Assembly (NCBI GenBank): GCA_014189435.1
Contig: CP050293.1
Coordinates: forward strand, 3,787,001-3,851,000
Source: Mesorhizobium loti
GTDB lineage: Bacteria; Pseudomonadota; Alphaproteobacteria; Rhizobiales; Rhizobiaceae
Length of the DNA stretch: 64,000 nucleotides
Reading direction: 5' to 3'
Shown: positions 1 to 12,057 of the stretch, one piece after another
Layout: each line of letters begins with the position of its first letter
How positions within the stretch are numbered: position 1 is the first letter of the stretch
Notes under the pieces: model-generated
Database searches by the model: none
What the model saw: only the letters and a program-made list of their open reading frames with translations
Told to the model about the DNA's origin: nothing
Made by a program: the position numbers and the translations under genes

Positions 1-518
1 GCCGGATGAGCGAGAGCGGCAATGGTACCACGCAACTTTTCCGGAACATCCGGATGCAGCATGGTGAAGGCGCGAACCGGCACTTCGTAAATCAAATCGC
101 CGGGCTGAAAGAGCGGCGGCGCAGCCTGCACCGGCTTCTGCAACGTAGCGGCAATCGCCTTCGGCATCAGTGGCGCGGTATCGGCCCCCTCGCCCCGGCG
201 CTGAGCCAGCCGCCAGTCGTAGGCGTAGGACCTGTCGATCTCGACGGCGTAAGGATCGGTCAGGAGCTTGGCGGGGTCGAACCACAGCCCGCGCTCCGGC
301 GCATCGTCGCCATCGGCGCGAAAGCCGTAGCGGGTACCGGGGCCAAGGCCCGCAACGAACAGCGCATGGACGCCCTCGCCTTCCGGCTGCAGCTCGAGCC
401 GCCCGATTTCCCGATTGCCCTGCTCGTCGAAGATCGAGACCCAGAGCCGGCGGGCGGCCTGCGACCAAGCGGCAAAGCGGATGCCTTTGCTGGTGACGGT
501 GGCGCCGAGTGGAGTCAT
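1..518 (-). CDS. glgX: Glycogen debranching enzyme GlgX, N-terminal part
   Basis: The gene runs off the left edge, so only about the first 172 residues are present. The translation starts MTPLGATVTSKGIRFAAWSQ, the CBM48/isoamylase-N beta-sandwich seen in GlgX and TreX enzymes; later residues such as GLGPGTRYGFRADG and GLWFDPAKLLTDPYA are typical of the family. GlgX removes the alpha-1,6 branches left after phosphorylase has trimmed glycogen outer chains. It is the last gene of the minus-strand glycogen operon, 159 bp after pgm and separated from it by a repeat element. The catalytic GH13 domain is outside the window, so the GlgX/TreX distinction rests on context. Confidence 0.85.
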   Translation of the reverse strand, partial: MTPLGATVTSKGIRFAAWSQAARRLWVSIFDEQGNREIGRLELQPEGEGVHALFVAGLGPGTRYGFRADGDDAPERGLWFDPAKLLTDPYAVEIDRSYAYDWRLAQRRGEGADTAPLMPKAIAATLQKPVQAAPPLFQPGDLIYEVPVRAFTMLHPDVPEKLRGTIAALAHP

Positions 519-530
519 GGGTGCGTCCTC

Positions 531-662
531 CACCCTCCCCCTTGTGGGGAGGGTCGCGAACGATGTGAGCGGGGGGGGGGGCGGCGCAGGGAAAGCGCTT
601 TATGAGCACCCCCCACCCCGATCCGCTGCGCGGATCGACCCTCCCCACAAGGGGGGAGGGTG
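531..662. repeat. Intergenic inverted-repeat element between pgm and glgX
   Basis: The 25-nt arm at 531-555 is the reverse complement of 637-662, apart from one extra G in the right arm. Each arm is itself a small hairpin of CCTCCCC/GGGGAGG type. An inner palindrome, GATCCGC-TGC-GCGGATC, lies at 620-636 beside the right arm. The element fills almost the whole pgm-glgX gap. It looks like a rhizobial intergenic palindromic repeat, and in the pgm-glgX transcript it would fold into a strong structure that could protect or terminate RNA. A multicopy origin is inferred from its form and cannot be tested within this window. Confidence 0.7.
571..581. repeat. Poly-G tract (11 G)
   Basis: An uninterrupted run of eleven G lies inside the loop of the intergenic repeat element between pgm and glgX. 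It is the longest homopolymer I noticed in the window and is non-coding. Its length is likely to vary, whether biologically or through sequencing. Confidence 0.8.
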
Positions 663-677
663 AAGCCACCGCCACTC

Positions 678-2309
<1,632 letters not shown>

Positions 2310-3755
2310 TCAGGCAACCCTTTTCGAAAGCAGCGAGCGATAGAGTTCAACATATTTGTCCGCGCTCTTGTCCCACGACACGTCGGCTTTCATGCCCTGG
2401 CGCTGCAGCGATTCCCAGACCGCCGGACTGGCATGGGCGTCGACAAGGCGGCGGATGGCGTGCAGCAAGGCGCCGCCATTGTTGGGCGCGAACTGGAAGC
2501 CGGTGGCGACGCCGGCCGAAACGGCAGCTTCATTGGCGTCGATCACCGTATCGGCTAGGCCGCCGGTGCGGGCAACCACAGGCACGCAGCCATAACGCAG
2601 GCCGTAAAGCTGGGTCAGCCCGCACGGCTCGAAGCGCGAGGGAATGACGATGGCGTCGCAGCCGCCCTGCATGATGTGCGACAGCCCCTCGTCGTAGCCG
2701 ACGACGACCCCGATGCGGCCGCGATGCCTGGCGGCGGCGGCAAGAAGCGCGCCTTCGAGACCGGCATCGCCTGAGCCCAGGATGGCCAGGCGCGCGCCCG
2801 TGGCAACGATGCCGTCGATAACCAGCGCCAGTATGTCCATGCCCTTTTGCCAGGTCAGGCGGCTGATGACGCAGACGATCGGGCTATCGTCGCGATCGAG
2901 GCTGAAGCGTTCCTCGACGGCGGCCCTGTTGGGCGCGCGTGCCTTCAGCGTGCTCGCCGTGTAGGGGGAGACCAGATGCTTGTCGGTCTCCGGGTCCCAG
3001 ATGCCGGTGTCGATGCCGTTGACGATGCCGTAGAGATCGCTGGAGCGCATGTTGATGAGGCCGTCGAGGCCCATGCCGAATTCAGCCGAGCGGATCTCCT
3101 GCGCGTAGGTCGGGCTGACCGTGGTGATCGCCCAGGCGGCCTGCAGCCCGGCCTTGAGGAAGCCGACGCCGCCATAATATTCGACGCCGTCGAGCGCCAT
3201 CGCCACTGCCGGCAGACCGAGTTCACCGAAGATGCCGGCGCCGAACTGCCCCTGGAAGGCAAGGTTGTGGACGGTCATCATCGATGGCACGCCAACCGCC
3301 TTGCCGTAGCGCATATAGGCCAGCGTCATCGCCGACTGCCAGTCATGGGCGTGCACGATGTCAGGCTGGTAGCCCGAGATGGCGCCGCCGGCGATGTCGC
3401 CGCCGACCTGGCTCAGTGCTGCGAAGCGCCGCCAGTTGTCGGGCCAATCGACGCCGGTCGCATTGCCATAGGGACCGCCCGGACGGTCGAACAGATGCGG
3501 CGCGTCGAGCACGAACAGCTCGAGCCCGGCAAGCTGGACGGAATGGACTGAGGCCTTGCCGCCCTGCAGCACGGGATATTGCAGAACCGCCCGCTTTTTC
3601 TTGAAGGCGGCCATGACGGTCGGAAAGCCAGGGATGAGCGTGCGCATGGTCACGCCCTTGGCCGCCAGTGCGATGGGCAGCGCGCCGGTCACGTCGGCAA
3701 GCCCACCGGTCTTGATGAGCGGGAAAATTTCCGGCGTGACCGACAGAACCTGCAT
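2310..3755 (-). CDS. glgA: Glycogen synthase (ADP-glucose)
   Basis: This is a 481-residue GT5 enzyme. The N-terminal motif KTGGLADV (K15 onward) binds ADP-glucose, and the GT-B C-terminal motif [13 protein letters not shown] carries the conserved glutamate pair. It extends alpha-1,4-glucan chains from ADP-glucose in the cytosol. It sits between glgC and pgm with gaps of only three bases on either side, a tightly packed operon that implies co-translation. Length and motifs are complete and nothing is unusual. Confidence 0.95.
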   Translation of the reverse strand: MQVLSVTPEIFPLIKTGGLADVTGALPIALAAKGVTMRTLIPGFPTVMAAFKKKRAVLQYPVLQGGKASVHSVQLAGLELFVLDAPHLFDRPGGPYGNATGVDWPDNWRRFAALSQVGGDIAGGAISGYQPDIVHAHDWQSAMTLAYMRYGKAVGVPSMMTVHNLAFQGQFGAGIFGELGLPAVAMALDGVEYYGGVGFLKAGLQAAWAITTVSPTYAQEIRSAEFGMGLDGLINMRSSDLYGIVNGIDTGIWDPETDKHLVSPYTASTLKARAPNRAAVEERFSLDRDDSPIVCVISRLTWQKGMDILALVIDGIVATGARLAILGSGDAGLEGALLAAAARHRGRIGVVVGYDEGLSHIMQGGCDAIVIPSRFEPCGLTQLYGLRYGCVPVVARTGGLADTVIDANEAAVSAGVATGFQFAPNNGGALLHAIRRLVDAHASPAVWESLQRQGMKADVSWDKSADKYVELYRSLLSKRVA

Positions 3756-3758
3756 GCG

Positions 3759-5024
3759 TTAGAGCCCCAGCTTGTCGATCATGTCCTGGGTGACCAGGCA
3801 GATGCCTTTTTCGGAAACGCGGAAGCGCTTGGCGTCGAGAACGGGATCTTCGCCGACCACCAGCCCTTCCGGTATCCTAACACCATGGTCGATGACGACG
3901 CGCTTCAACTTTGCGTTCCGGCCGACATGAACGTCGGGCAGCATCACCACTTCTTCCAGCGTCGAATAGGAATTGATGCGCGCTCCGGTGAAGATCAGGC
4001 TTCGTTTCAGCGAGGCGCCAGAGACGATGCAGTCGCCCGAGACAAGCGAGGACACGGCCGAACCGCGGCGGCCATCCTCGTCATGAACGAACTTTGCCGG
4101 CGGCTTCAATTCGGCATAGGTCCAGATGGGCCAGTCGCGGTCGTAGAGGTCGAGCTCCGGCGTGATATCGGTCAGGTCGATATTGGCCTCCCAATAGGCG
4201 TCGACCGTTCCGACGTCGCGCCAATAGGCCTCGTTCTCGGCGGTCGAGCGGACGCAGGACTTGGCGAAACGGTGCGCGATCGCCTTACCGTGCTGGACGA
4301 TATAGGGGATGATATCCTTGCCGAAGTCGCGGCTCGAGCCCGGCTCGGCCGCGTCGCGGCGCAACTGCTCCATCAGGAATTTGGTCTTGAAGACGTAAAT
4401 GCCCATCGAGGCCAAAGCGAATTCCGGCTTGTCGGGAATGCCGGGCGGATCGGCGGGCTTTTCGACGAAGGCGATGATGTTGTCCTTGGCATCGACATGC
4501 ATGACGCCGAAGCCGGTGGCTTCCATGCGCGGCACTTCGAGGCAGCCGACAGTGACATCGGCATTGGCGTCGACGTGCTGGCGAAGCATCATCTCGTAGT
4601 CCATCTTGTAGATGTGGTCGCCGGCCAGGATGACCATGTATTCGGGGCCGTAGGCCTCGATGATGTCGATGTTCTGATAGACGGCATCGGCCGTGCCTTC
4701 ATACCATTGCGTTTCCGAGACGCGCTGGCTGGCTGGCAGGATGTCGAAACTCTCATTCCGCTCGGGCCGCAGGAAGTTCCAGCCACGCTGCAGGTGGCGG
4801 ATCAGCGAATGCGCCTTGTACTGGGTGGCGACGCCGAGGCGGCGAATGCCGGAATTCAGAGCATTGGAGAGCGCGAAGTCGATGATGCGCGTCTTGCCGC
4901 CGAAATAGACGGCCGGCTTGGCACGCCGGTCGGTCAGTTCCTTGAGGCGGCTGCCACGGCCGCCGGCCAATACATAGGCCATGGCATCGCGCGCCAGCGG
5001 CTGGGTCCGTTTCAAGTCTGCCAT
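3759..5024 (-). CDS. glgC: Glucose-1-phosphate adenylyltransferase
   Basis: At 421 residues this is the normal length for alphaproteobacterial ADP-glucose pyrophosphorylase. The nucleotidyltransferase signature [12 protein letters not shown] is at residues 16-27, followed by the family motif [15 protein letters not shown]. The C-terminal third is the left-handed beta-helix used in allosteric control. It makes ADP-glucose from glucose-1-phosphate and ATP, the committed step of bacterial glycogen synthesis. It lies 33 bp after glgB and 3 bp before glgA. In this family activity is usually set by fructose-type glycolytic effectors; that is family knowledge and not visible in the sequence. Confidence 0.95.
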   Translation of the reverse strand: MADLKRTQPLARDAMAYVLAGGRGSRLKELTDRRAKPAVYFGGKTRIIDFALSNALNSGIRRLGVATQYKAHSLIRHLQRGWNFLRPERNESFDILPASQRVSETQWYEGTADAVYQNIDIIEAYGPEYMVILAGDHIYKMDYEMMLRQHVDANADVTVGCLEVPRMEATGFGVMHVDAKDNIIAFVEKPADPPGIPDKPEFALASMGIYVFKTKFLMEQLRRDAAEPGSSRDFGKDIIPYIVQHGKAIAHRFAKSCVRSTAENEAYWRDVGTVDAYWEANIDLTDITPELDLYDRDWPIWTYAELKPPAKFVHDEDGRRGSAVSSLVSGDCIVSGASLKRSLIFTGARINSYSTLEEVVMLPDVHVGRNAKLKRVVIDHGVRIPEGLVVGEDPVLDAKRFRVSEKGICLVTQDMIDKLGL

Positions 5025-5057
5025 TTTTACCCTCCCAAGTTACCCGATCTCGCCGTT

Positions 5058-7283
5058 TTACTCAGTCTCGACGGGCTCAACGAGCTCGAGCATGATCGTC
5101 GACAGCGGCGGCAAAAGCATCGTCGCGGAGATGCTGCCTCCCTCCGCTCGCGCCTCGACCATGCCGCCATTGCCCTTGCCGGAACCACCATATTCAGAAG
5201 CATCGGTGTTGATGATTTCGCGCCATTTGCCGGATGTCGGCAACGGCACGCGATAGTTGTCGCGCGGCACCGGCGTGAAATTGGAAATGACGGCCACCGG
5301 GCTGCCGCCCGGTGCGCTGCGCAGCCAGGCAAAAACCGAATTCTGGCTGTCGTCGACGATCAGCCAGGAGAACCCTTCCGGTTCGCAATCGCGGCCGTGC
5401 AGCGCCGGGCGCGAACGATAGAGATAGTTGAGATCGCGCACCGTCTGCCAGACGCCGCGATGCGGCCGGAACTCCAGCAGGTTCCAGTCGAGCGCGCGCG
5501 CTTCGCTCCATTCGCGGCGCTGCGCGAACTCCTGCCCCATGAACAGCAGCTTCTTGCCGGGATAGCCCCACATGAAAGCGTAGTAAGCCCGCAATGTCGC
5601 GAATTTCTGCCAGTCGTCGCCGGCCATCTTGCCAAGCAGCGTGCCTTTGCCGTGCACGACCTCGTCATGCGAGAGCGGCAGCACGAAATTTTCCGAGAAG
5701 GCGTAGGTCAGGCCGAAGGTGAGGTCGTTGTGGTGATGCTTGCGGAAGATCGGCTCCTTGGAGAAATACTCCAGCGTGTCGTGCATGAAGCCCATGTTCC
5801 ACTTGAAGCCGAAGCCGAGCCCGCCTTCATGCACCGGTGCCGAGACCTTCGGCCATGAGGTCGATTCCTCGGCGATGGTCATCACGCCCGGATGGTGGCC
5901 GTAGACTTCCTTGTTCATCTTCTGCAGGAAGCTGACAGCCTCGAGGTTCTCGCGGCCTCCCTTCTCGTTGGGGATCCATTCGCCCGCTTTGCGCGAATAA
6001 TCGAGGTAGAGCATCGAGGCGACCGCATCGACGCGTAAACCGTCGACATGGTATTTCTCGGCCCAGAACAGCGCGTTGTTGACGAGGAACGACACCACCT
6101 CGCGGCGGCCGAAATTGTAGATCGCGGTGTTCCAGTCGGGATGAAAACCCTTGCGCGGATCGGCGTGTTCATAGAGCGCGGTGCCATCGAAATTGGCCAG
6201 GCCGTGCGCGTCGACCGGAAAATGCGCCGGCACCCAGTCGAGGATGACGCCGACACCGGCTCGGTGGGCGCCATCGACGAAACGGGCAAAGCCGTCCGGG
6301 TCGCCGAAGCGGGCTGACGGCGCGTAGAGGCCGGTCGTCTGGTAGCCCCAGGACGGGTCATAGGGGTGTTCGGAGATCGGCATGAATTCGATATGGGTGA
6401 AGCCGGTCTCGACCACATAGGGGATCAGCCGGTCGGCCAGTTCATCCCATGACAGGAACGTGCCGTCGTCGCGAAGCTGCCAGGAACCGGCATGGACCTC
6501 GTAGACCGAGATGGCTTCGCGCCGGTGATCGGCATTGCGCCAGAAATTGCGATGCGCCTCGTCGCCCCACTCATGCGCCGGCGGCACGGCCACGACCGAA
6601 GCCGTGGCCGGACGCAGTTCGGATTTGAAGGCGAACGGGTCGGCCTTCAGCGGCAATCTCACGCCATCGGGGCCGATGATCTCGTATTTGTAGGGTCGTC
6701 CGGCACCGATGTCGGGTACGAACAGTTCCCAGATGCCGGTGTCGCGGCGATCACGCATCGTGTGCCGGCGGCCGTCCCATTCGTTGAAGTCGCCGACCAC
6801 CGAGACGCGCCGCGCATTGGGAGCCCAGACGGCGAAATGCACTCCCGAAGCGCCTTCGTGGTCGATGACATGGGCGCCGAGCTTGTCGAACAGCCTGAGA
6901 TGCGAGCCTTGGGCGATATAGTAGTCGTCCATCGGGCCAAGCACCGGACCGAACGAATAGGGATCGGTCAGCCACCAGTCGCCGCCGGCATTGCGCGCGT
7001 GGTAGCGCAGCGGCTGCCGTTTCCTGATCGAGAGCTTGCCTTCGAAAAAGCCGCCATCGTCGCGCCTGGACAATTCACCCGCGATGATGCCGGTCAGCGT
7101 GTAGGCGGTGACGAATTCGGCATTCGGAACAAAGCAGCGGGCAAACAGGCTTTTGCCAACCTCATGGACGCCAAGAACCGCGAACGGGTCGCCGTGCGTA
7201 CCGGCAACAATCGCCGCAACATCGCTGGCTGGCGCCAGTCCGTCCGGCCCGCTTGTCGCAGCGGTCGCGCGCGGCTTCTTCAT
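5058..7283 (-). CDS. glgB: 1,4-alpha-glucan branching enzyme
   Basis: This is a GH13 enzyme of about 741 residues. Two N-terminal CBM48-like sandwiches are followed by the catalytic barrel with DGLRVDAV (nucleophile aspartate), EESTSWP (acid/base glutamate) and [11 protein letters not shown] (transition-state His-Asp). It introduces alpha-1,6 branches into glycogen. I chose the ATG at 7283 because a GGGAGGG ribosome site lies about 10 nt upstream; an in-frame GTG at 7310 would add nine residues and overlap that site. It is the second gene of the operon, and a perfect inverted repeat lies in the gap to glgP. Confidence 0.93.
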   Translation of the reverse strand: MKKPRATAATSGPDGLAPASDVAAIVAGTHGDPFAVLGVHEVGKSLFARCFVPNAEFVTAYTLTGIIAGELSRRDDGGFFEGKLSIRKRQPLRYHARNAGGDWWLTDPYSFGPVLGPMDDYYIAQGSHLRLFDKLGAHVIDHEGASGVHFAVWAPNARRVSVVGDFNEWDGRRHTMRDRRDTGIWELFVPDIGAGRPYKYEIIGPDGVRLPLKADPFAFKSELRPATASVVAVPPAHEWGDEAHRNFWRNADHRREAISVYEVHAGSWQLRDDGTFLSWDELADRLIPYVVETGFTHIEFMPISEHPYDPSWGYQTTGLYAPSARFGDPDGFARFVDGAHRAGVGVILDWVPAHFPVDAHGLANFDGTALYEHADPRKGFHPDWNTAIYNFGRREVVSFLVNNALFWAEKYHVDGLRVDAVASMLYLDYSRKAGEWIPNEKGGRENLEAVSFLQKMNKEVYGHHPGVMTIAEESTSWPKVSAPVHEGGLGFGFKWNMGFMHDTLEYFSKEPIFRKHHHNDLTFGLTYAFSENFVLPLSHDEVVHGKGTLLGKMAGDDWQKFATLRAYYAFMWGYPGKKLLFMGQEFAQRREWSEARALDWNLLEFRPHRGVWQTVRDLNYLYRSRPALHGRDCEPEGFSWLIVDDSQNSVFAWLRSAPGGSPVAVISNFTPVPRDNYRVPLPTSGKWREIINTDASEYGGSGKGNGGMVEARAEGGSISATMLLPPLSTIMLELVEPVETE

Positions 7284-7323
7284 CAGACAGTGTCCCTCCC
7301 CGGGCACCAAGTGTTTGTTTCTA

Positions 7324-7356
7324 GTGACGTGAATCCGACATTCAAATTCACGTCAC
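7324..7356. promoter_or_regulatory. Perfect 11-bp inverted repeat in the glgP-glgB gap
   Basis: GTGACGTGAAT at 7324-7334 is repeated exactly as its reverse complement at 7346-7356, with an 11-nt spacer. It lies in the 108-bp gap between the glgP stop and the glgB start. No U-rich tail follows on the minus strand, so it is a poor intrinsic terminator. A regulator-binding palindrome or an mRNA-stabilising hairpin that lets glgB be expressed differently from glgP is more likely. The structure is seen directly; the role is inferred. Confidence 0.6.
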
Positions 7357-7391
7357 CGGGACCACATTGTTCGCGGTCTCATGCAATCACA

Positions 7392-9859
7392 TCAGACAGG
7401 CACGTTCCAGATTTCTTTCGCATATTGGCGGATCGTGCGATCGGAGGAGAACCAGCCGACGCGCGCAACGTTGCGGATCGCCCGGGCGTACCAGTCGGGA
7501 CTGTTGCGCCAGACCGCATCGACCTCGCGCTGAGCGGCGGCATAGGCATCGAAATCGGCGGCAACCATGAACCAGTCGCTGTTGTAGAGACCGTTGATGA
7601 GGTCGCGATACCGCTCCGGATCGTCCGGCGAGAAGACGCCCGACGAAACAGCGGCAACCGCTTGCGCCAGCTCGGGCGATCCTTCGATGACGGCGCGCGG
7701 GTTGTAGCCGTTGTTGCGCCGCTCGGCGACCTCGGCGGTGGTCAGGCCGAAGATGAAGATGTTGTCGTCGCCGACGCACTCCTTGATCTCGACATTGGCA
7801 CCGTCGAGCGTGCCGATGGTCAACGCGCCGTTCAGCGCGAACTTCATGTTGCCGGTGCCCGACGCTTCCATGCCGGCGGTCGAGATCTGCTCCGACAAAT
7901 CGGCCGCCGGCATCATGATCTCGGCCAGGCTGACATTGTAGTTCGGCACGAACACCACCTTCAGCAGACCGCGCACGGCCGGGTCGCGGTTGATGACCTT
8001 GGCGACGTCGTTGGCGAGTTTGATGATTAGCTTGGCATTGTGGTAGCTGGGCGCCGCCTTGCCGCCGAAGAATTTCACGCGCGGCATCCAGTCGCGCTCG
8101 GGATGCGAGCGGATCTGGTCGTAGAGCGCGATCGCCTCCAGGATGTTCAGAAGCTGGCGCTTGTATTCGTGGATGCGCTTGATCTGGATGTCGAACAGCG
8201 CCGAGGGATCGACCTTGATGCCGAGCCGGTCGGCGACGAGGTTGGCCAGCCGCGCCTTGTTGGCGCGCTTGACGGCGGCGAACTTGTCGCGAAAGGCGGC
8301 ATCGCCGGCAAAGCCATCGAGCTCCTTGATGGCATCGATGTCGTCGAGGAAACGGTCGCCGATCGCCTCGCGGGCAAGCGACGTCAGTCCGGGATTGCAC
8401 TGGATCAACCAGCGCCGCGGCGTGATGCCGTTGGTCTTGTTGTTGATGCGATCGGGATAGAGCTTGTGCAGGTCGGCGAACACCGTCTCCTTCATCAGGT
8501 CGGTGTGAAGCGCCGAAACGCCGTTGATCGAATGCGAGCCGACAAAGGCCAGATTGCCCATGCGCACCCGGCGGTCGCCGTTTTCCTGGATCAGCGAGAT
8601 GCGGCCGATCTGCTCGTCCGAGAACTGGTTGGAGGCACGCGCCTCCAGGAGCACCTCGGCATTGATGGCGTAGACGATCTGCATGTGACGTGGCAGCAGC
8701 CGTTCGAACAGCGGCACCGGCCAGCTTTCCAGCGCCTCGGGCAGCAGCGTGTGGTTGGTGTAGCCGAAGGTGCGCTTGGTGATGCTCCAGGCAAGGTCGA
8801 AATCCATACCGTGGACATCCATCAACAGGCGCATCAGCTCGGGCACCGCGATGGCCGGATGGGTGTCGTTGAGATGGATCGCAGCCTTGTCGGGCAGCGA
8901 CTTCAGGTCGCCATACTGGCTGAGATGGCGCTGGACGATGTCCTGCAGCGAGGCGGTGGAAAAAAGTACTCCTGCCTGAGCCGCAGTTCCTGCCCGGCCT
9001 TGTGGGAGTCGGCGGGATAGAGCACGCGCGACAAGGCATCGGCCTTGTTGCTTTCGGCAAGCGCGCCGATATGGTCCCCGGCATTGAATTTGTCGAGCAG
9101 GATCGGATCGACCGGCATGCCCGACCACAGCCGCAGCGTGTTGACCCGATTGGCTCGCCAACCGACGACAGGCGTGTCATAGGCGACGGCCAGCACATGC
9201 TCGGTCGGCTTCCAGACATGGCGCTCGAGCCGGCCGTCCTTCGAGGTGATCGATTCCACCGAACCGCCGAACCCGACCTCGAACGAGCGTTCGCGCCGTT
9301 CGAATTCCCAGGGGTTGCCGTGATCGAGCCAGGTCTCGGGCAGTTCGACCTGCCAGCCGTCGTGAATCTCCTGGCGGAACATGCCGTTGGCATAGCGGAT
9401 GCCGTAGCCATGCGCGGGAATGTCGACGGTCGCCATGCTTTCCATGAAGCAGGCGGCAAGCCGGCCGAGGCCGCCATTGCCGAGTGCCGCATCCGGCTCG
9501 AGTGCGGCGATGAGATCGAGGTCGACGCCCAGCGAGGACAGCGCCTCGCGCATATTGTCCATCAGGCCGAGATTGGAGAAGGCGTCGCGCATCAGGCGGC
9601 CGATGAGGAACTCCAGCGAGAGATAATAGACGCGCTTTTCCTTCTGGTCGTAGGCCTCTTTGGTCGCCTGCATCCAGCGGTCGACGATGCGGTCGCGCAC
9701 GACCTTGATCGAGGCGGTCAGCCAGTCGTACTGGGTCGCGACGGTGGTGTCCTTGCCGACCCTGTATTTGAGGGCCACCAAGACTTCCCGTGCGAGTGTC
9801 TTTGGATCAGGATTTTCGAGCAGTGGCGGGAGGGGTTCGGATGTCATCGCGCTCGTCAT
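7392..9859 (-). CDS. glgP: Glycogen phosphorylase, frameshifted
   Basis: This GT35 enzyme would be about 822 residues. Residues up to LRLRQEYFF are in one frame (9859 down to about 8960), and the rest, from STASLQDIV to the C-terminal IWNVPV, are in another. The break is in a run of six A at 8960-8965; seven would restore the frame exactly. The pyridoxal-phosphate site GTGNMKFALNGALTIGT is intact. The enzyme releases glucose-1-phosphate from glycogen ends, complementing GlgX. It is the first gene of the operon. The break is either a sequencing miscall in a homopolymer or a real inactivation; all other conserved regions are intact, which favours an error or a recent mutation. Confidence 0.9.
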
Positions 9860-9900
9860 GCTGCCTCTCGTGCGGTTGCCATGATCATACCGGCTTTCAT
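9856..9900 (-). CDS. Possible leader peptide upstream of glgP (14 codons)
   Basis: A short frame reads MKAGMIMATAREAA and then TGA. Its ATG (9898-9900) has a good GGGAGG site four bases upstream. Its stop overlaps the glgP start in an ATGA arrangement, the usual geometry for translational coupling. It could be a leader controlling glgP translation, or chance. It has no recognisable sequence features. Confidence 0.3.
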   Translation of the reverse strand: MKAGMIMATAREAA

Positions 9901-10092
9901 GGTTCCTCCCAGCCCATGCTAGCCGATACCGCTACATATTCAATCGATTTAGATTAGCTCATGCTAGCTTACCCTGCGGCAATTTGGCAATTTGAACCGC
10001 CGCGCGCTCATACATTCCGCGCGACGCGCTTCAAATTTTGTTCCGTGCATGCCGTTGTCCCAAAACCGCTACGCACTTTTGGACGACATGCA

Positions 10093-10881
10093 TCAGGCAG
10101 CCAGCGCCGCCTCCGGCGGGACCTTTGCTCCGGTCATGAAGGCGACGGCGTCGGACATCGTATATTGCTTGGGGTCGATGACGCAGAGGCGACGGCCGAG
10201 GCGATGGATGTGAATGCGGTCGGCCACTTCGAAGACATGCGGCATGTTGTGCGAGATCAGAACGATCGGCAGGCCGCGCTTCTTGACGTCGAGGATCAGT
10301 TCGAGCACGCGGCGGCTCTCCTTGACGCCAAGGGCTGCCGTCGGCTCATCCATGATCACCATTTTCGAGCCGAAGGCAGCGGCGCGCGCCACAGCCACGC
10401 CCTGGCGCTGACCGCCCGAGAGCGTCTCCACCGCCTGGCTGATGTTCTGGATGGTCATCAGGCCGAGTTCGGTGAGCTTGTCGCGGGCGCGCTTTTCCAT
10501 TGCCGGACGGTCGAGCATGCGCAGCCATTGCCCCAGGAAGCCCGGTTTGCGGATCTCGCGGCCGAGGAACATGTTGTCGGCGATCGACAGCGCCGGCGAC
10601 AGCGCCAGATTCTGATAGACGGTCTCGATGCCTGCTTCACGAGCTTCCATCGGCGACTTGAAGGCAATGGGTTTGCCATCGAGGCGGATCTCGCCCTCAT
10701 CGGGCGTGACCGCGCCGGAAATCGCCTTGATCAGCGACGACTTGCCGGCGCCGTTGTCGCCGATGACGGCAAGGATTTCGCCCGGATAGAGGTCGAAGTC
10801 GGCGTTGTCCAAGGCGGTGACGCGGCCATAGCGTTTGACGAGCCCGCGCGCGGTGAGAATGGGGTCCTGAGCCTGGGTCAT
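10093..10881 (-). CDS. frcA: Sugar ABC transporter ATP-binding protein (FrcA-like)
   Basis: This is a single-domain ATPase of 262 residues with Walker A GDNGAGKSSL, signature LSGGQRQGV and Walker B MVIMDEPTAAL. One nucleotide-binding domain, not the fused pair of RbsA or XylG, is the pattern of the Sinorhizobium fructose transporter FrcA. It powers import through the permease encoded just upstream. The ATG at 10879-10881 overlaps the permease stop in ATGA, so I prefer it to a start 75 bp upstream. The substrate assignment (fructose, possibly also ribose or mannose) comes from the adjacent kinase and regulator. Confidence 0.85.
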   Translation of the reverse strand: MTQAQDPILTARGLVKRYGRVTALDNADFDLYPGEILAVIGDNGAGKSSLIKAISGAVTPDEGEIRLDGKPIAFKSPMEAREAGIETVYQNLALSPALSIADNMFLGREIRKPGFLGQWLRMLDRPAMEKRARDKLTELGLMTIQNISQAVETLSGGQRQGVAVARAAAFGSKMVIMDEPTAALGVKESRRVLELILDVKKRGLPIVLISHNMPHVFEVADRIHIHRLGRRLCVIDPKQYTMSDAVAFMTGAKVPPEAALAA

Positions 10882-11960
10882 GCCGAGATCTTCCTGATCC
10901 ACTGGTCGATGCCAACCGCCACGATGATAAGGGCGCCGACGGACAATTGCGTCCATTGCGGATCCGTGCCCCAGAGCCTCAGACCGAGCGCAAACACGCC
11001 GACGATGAGTGCGCCGAATATGGTCCCGAGAATGGAACCGCGCCCACCGAACAGCGAGGTGCCGCCGATCACCACGGCGGTAATAGAGTTGATGTTCTCG
11101 AACTGACCTGCTTGTGGCGAAACCGATCCGATGCGCCCAATCAAGGCCCAGCCGGCAATGGCGCAGATGATGCCCGTGAGCGTATAGACCGCGAGCAGCA
11201 TCCGGTCGACGCGAACACCCGACAACTCGGCCGCCTCCGGGTCGTCACCCACGGCATAGACATGCCGTCCCCAGGCGGTGTGGTTGAGCACGTACCAGGC
11301 GATCGCCGCCATGAGCAGCATCAGCAGCACGCCATAGGTGAACACGGCGCCGCCGATCTTGAACGAATTGCCGAAGAACTGCAGCAACGGTGCATTTGTT
11401 TCGAGATCCTGGCTGCGGATGGTCTCGTTGCCCGAATAGATGAAGTTGATGGCCGCATAGATCGACCACGTGCCGAGCGTGACAATGAAAGGCGGCAACT
11501 TCACCCTGGCGATGAGGAAGCCGTTGACAAAGCCGCACAGCGCTCCGACCAGAAGCCCGACGGCGACGGCAACCGGGGCCGGAACGCCGTAATGCATGGC
11601 GAACTGACCCATGACGACCGAACTCAGCACCATGATGGCGCCGACGGAGAGGTCGATGCCGGCGGTCAGCACCACGAGCGTCTGGGCGATGCCGACAATG
11701 CCGGTGATCGCCACCTGCTGGAGGATCAGCGTCAGCGTGAACGGCGAAAAGAAACGCCCGCCGACGACGATGGCAAACAGGATCACCGAAATGAGCAGGA
11801 TGATCAGCGGCACCATGGCCGGACTTTTGTGCAGCCGGTGCTGGATGCTCTCCAGCAGCGTGCGCGAATGGGTGTCGAAGGAAGCGACACTGGTGTCGCT
11901 TGCGGCCAAAGTCTTCTCGAACTCCTGTGGTCCGCTGGCCTTGGTGGTTTCAACGCTCAA
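10878..11960 (-). CDS. frcC: Sugar ABC transporter permease (FrcC-like)
   Basis: This is a 360-residue inner-membrane protein of the BPD_transp_2 (RbsC/XylH) family. After about 50 polar N-terminal residues come many hydrophobic segments, beginning MVPLIILLISVILFAIVV, and the family motif LTAGIDLSVGAI. The start is a TTG at 11958-11960, preceded by GGGGAGG with a five-base spacer. It forms the translocation channel fed by the binding protein FrcB and driven by FrcA. It follows frcB after 97 bp containing a strong hairpin, which suggests lower expression than frcB. Confidence 0.87.
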   Translation of the reverse strand: MSVETTKASGPQEFEKTLAASDTSVASFDTHSRTLLESIQHRLHKSPAMVPLIILLISVILFAIVVGGRFFSPFTLTLILQQVAITGIVGIAQTLVVLTAGIDLSVGAIMVLSSVVMGQFAMHYGVPAPVAVAVGLLVGALCGFVNGFLIARVKLPPFIVTLGTWSIYAAINFIYSGNETIRSQDLETNAPLLQFFGNSFKIGGAVFTYGVLLMLLMAAIAWYVLNHTAWGRHVYAVGDDPEAAELSGVRVDRMLLAVYTLTGIICAIAGWALIGRIGSVSPQAGQFENINSITAVVIGGTSLFGGRGSILGTIFGALIVGVFALGLRLWGTDPQWTQLSVGALIIVAVGIDQWIRKISA

Positions 11961-11979
11961 AACGGCCTCCCCGCCTTTT

Positions 11980-12007
11980 GCGCGAGGCGGCCGTGACCGC
12001 CCCGCGC
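11980..12007 (-). terminator. Intercistronic hairpin between frcB and frcC
   Basis: Arms at 11980-11990 (GCGCGAGGCGG) and 11997-12007 (CCGCCCCGCGC) pair over 11 positions, with one G-U wobble in the minus-strand RNA and a six-base loop. There is no poly-U run after it. Such stem-loops downstream of binding-protein genes commonly protect that mRNA segment and attenuate the downstream permease and ATPase genes. The fold is seen; the function is inferred. Confidence 0.55.
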
Positions 12008-12057
12008 AATTCTTCTTATCGTTGTTGTCTCAAGATTGAGCCGATCAGGAGATCAAA

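Noticed and set aside
571..581. Phase-variable promoter tract for glgX
   Set aside because: The G11 run lies within a transcribed operon gap inside a repeat element, with no promoter elements around it.
3579..5858. 759-codon open frame on the plus strand
   Set aside because: It is antisense to glgA, glgC and glgB, which carry full sets of conserved motifs; its translation is low-complexity and arginine/aspartate-rich, as expected of a GC-rich shadow frame.
6492..8030. 512-codon open frame on the plus strand
   Set aside because: It runs opposite glgB and glgP and spans the gap between them; no domain is recognisable.
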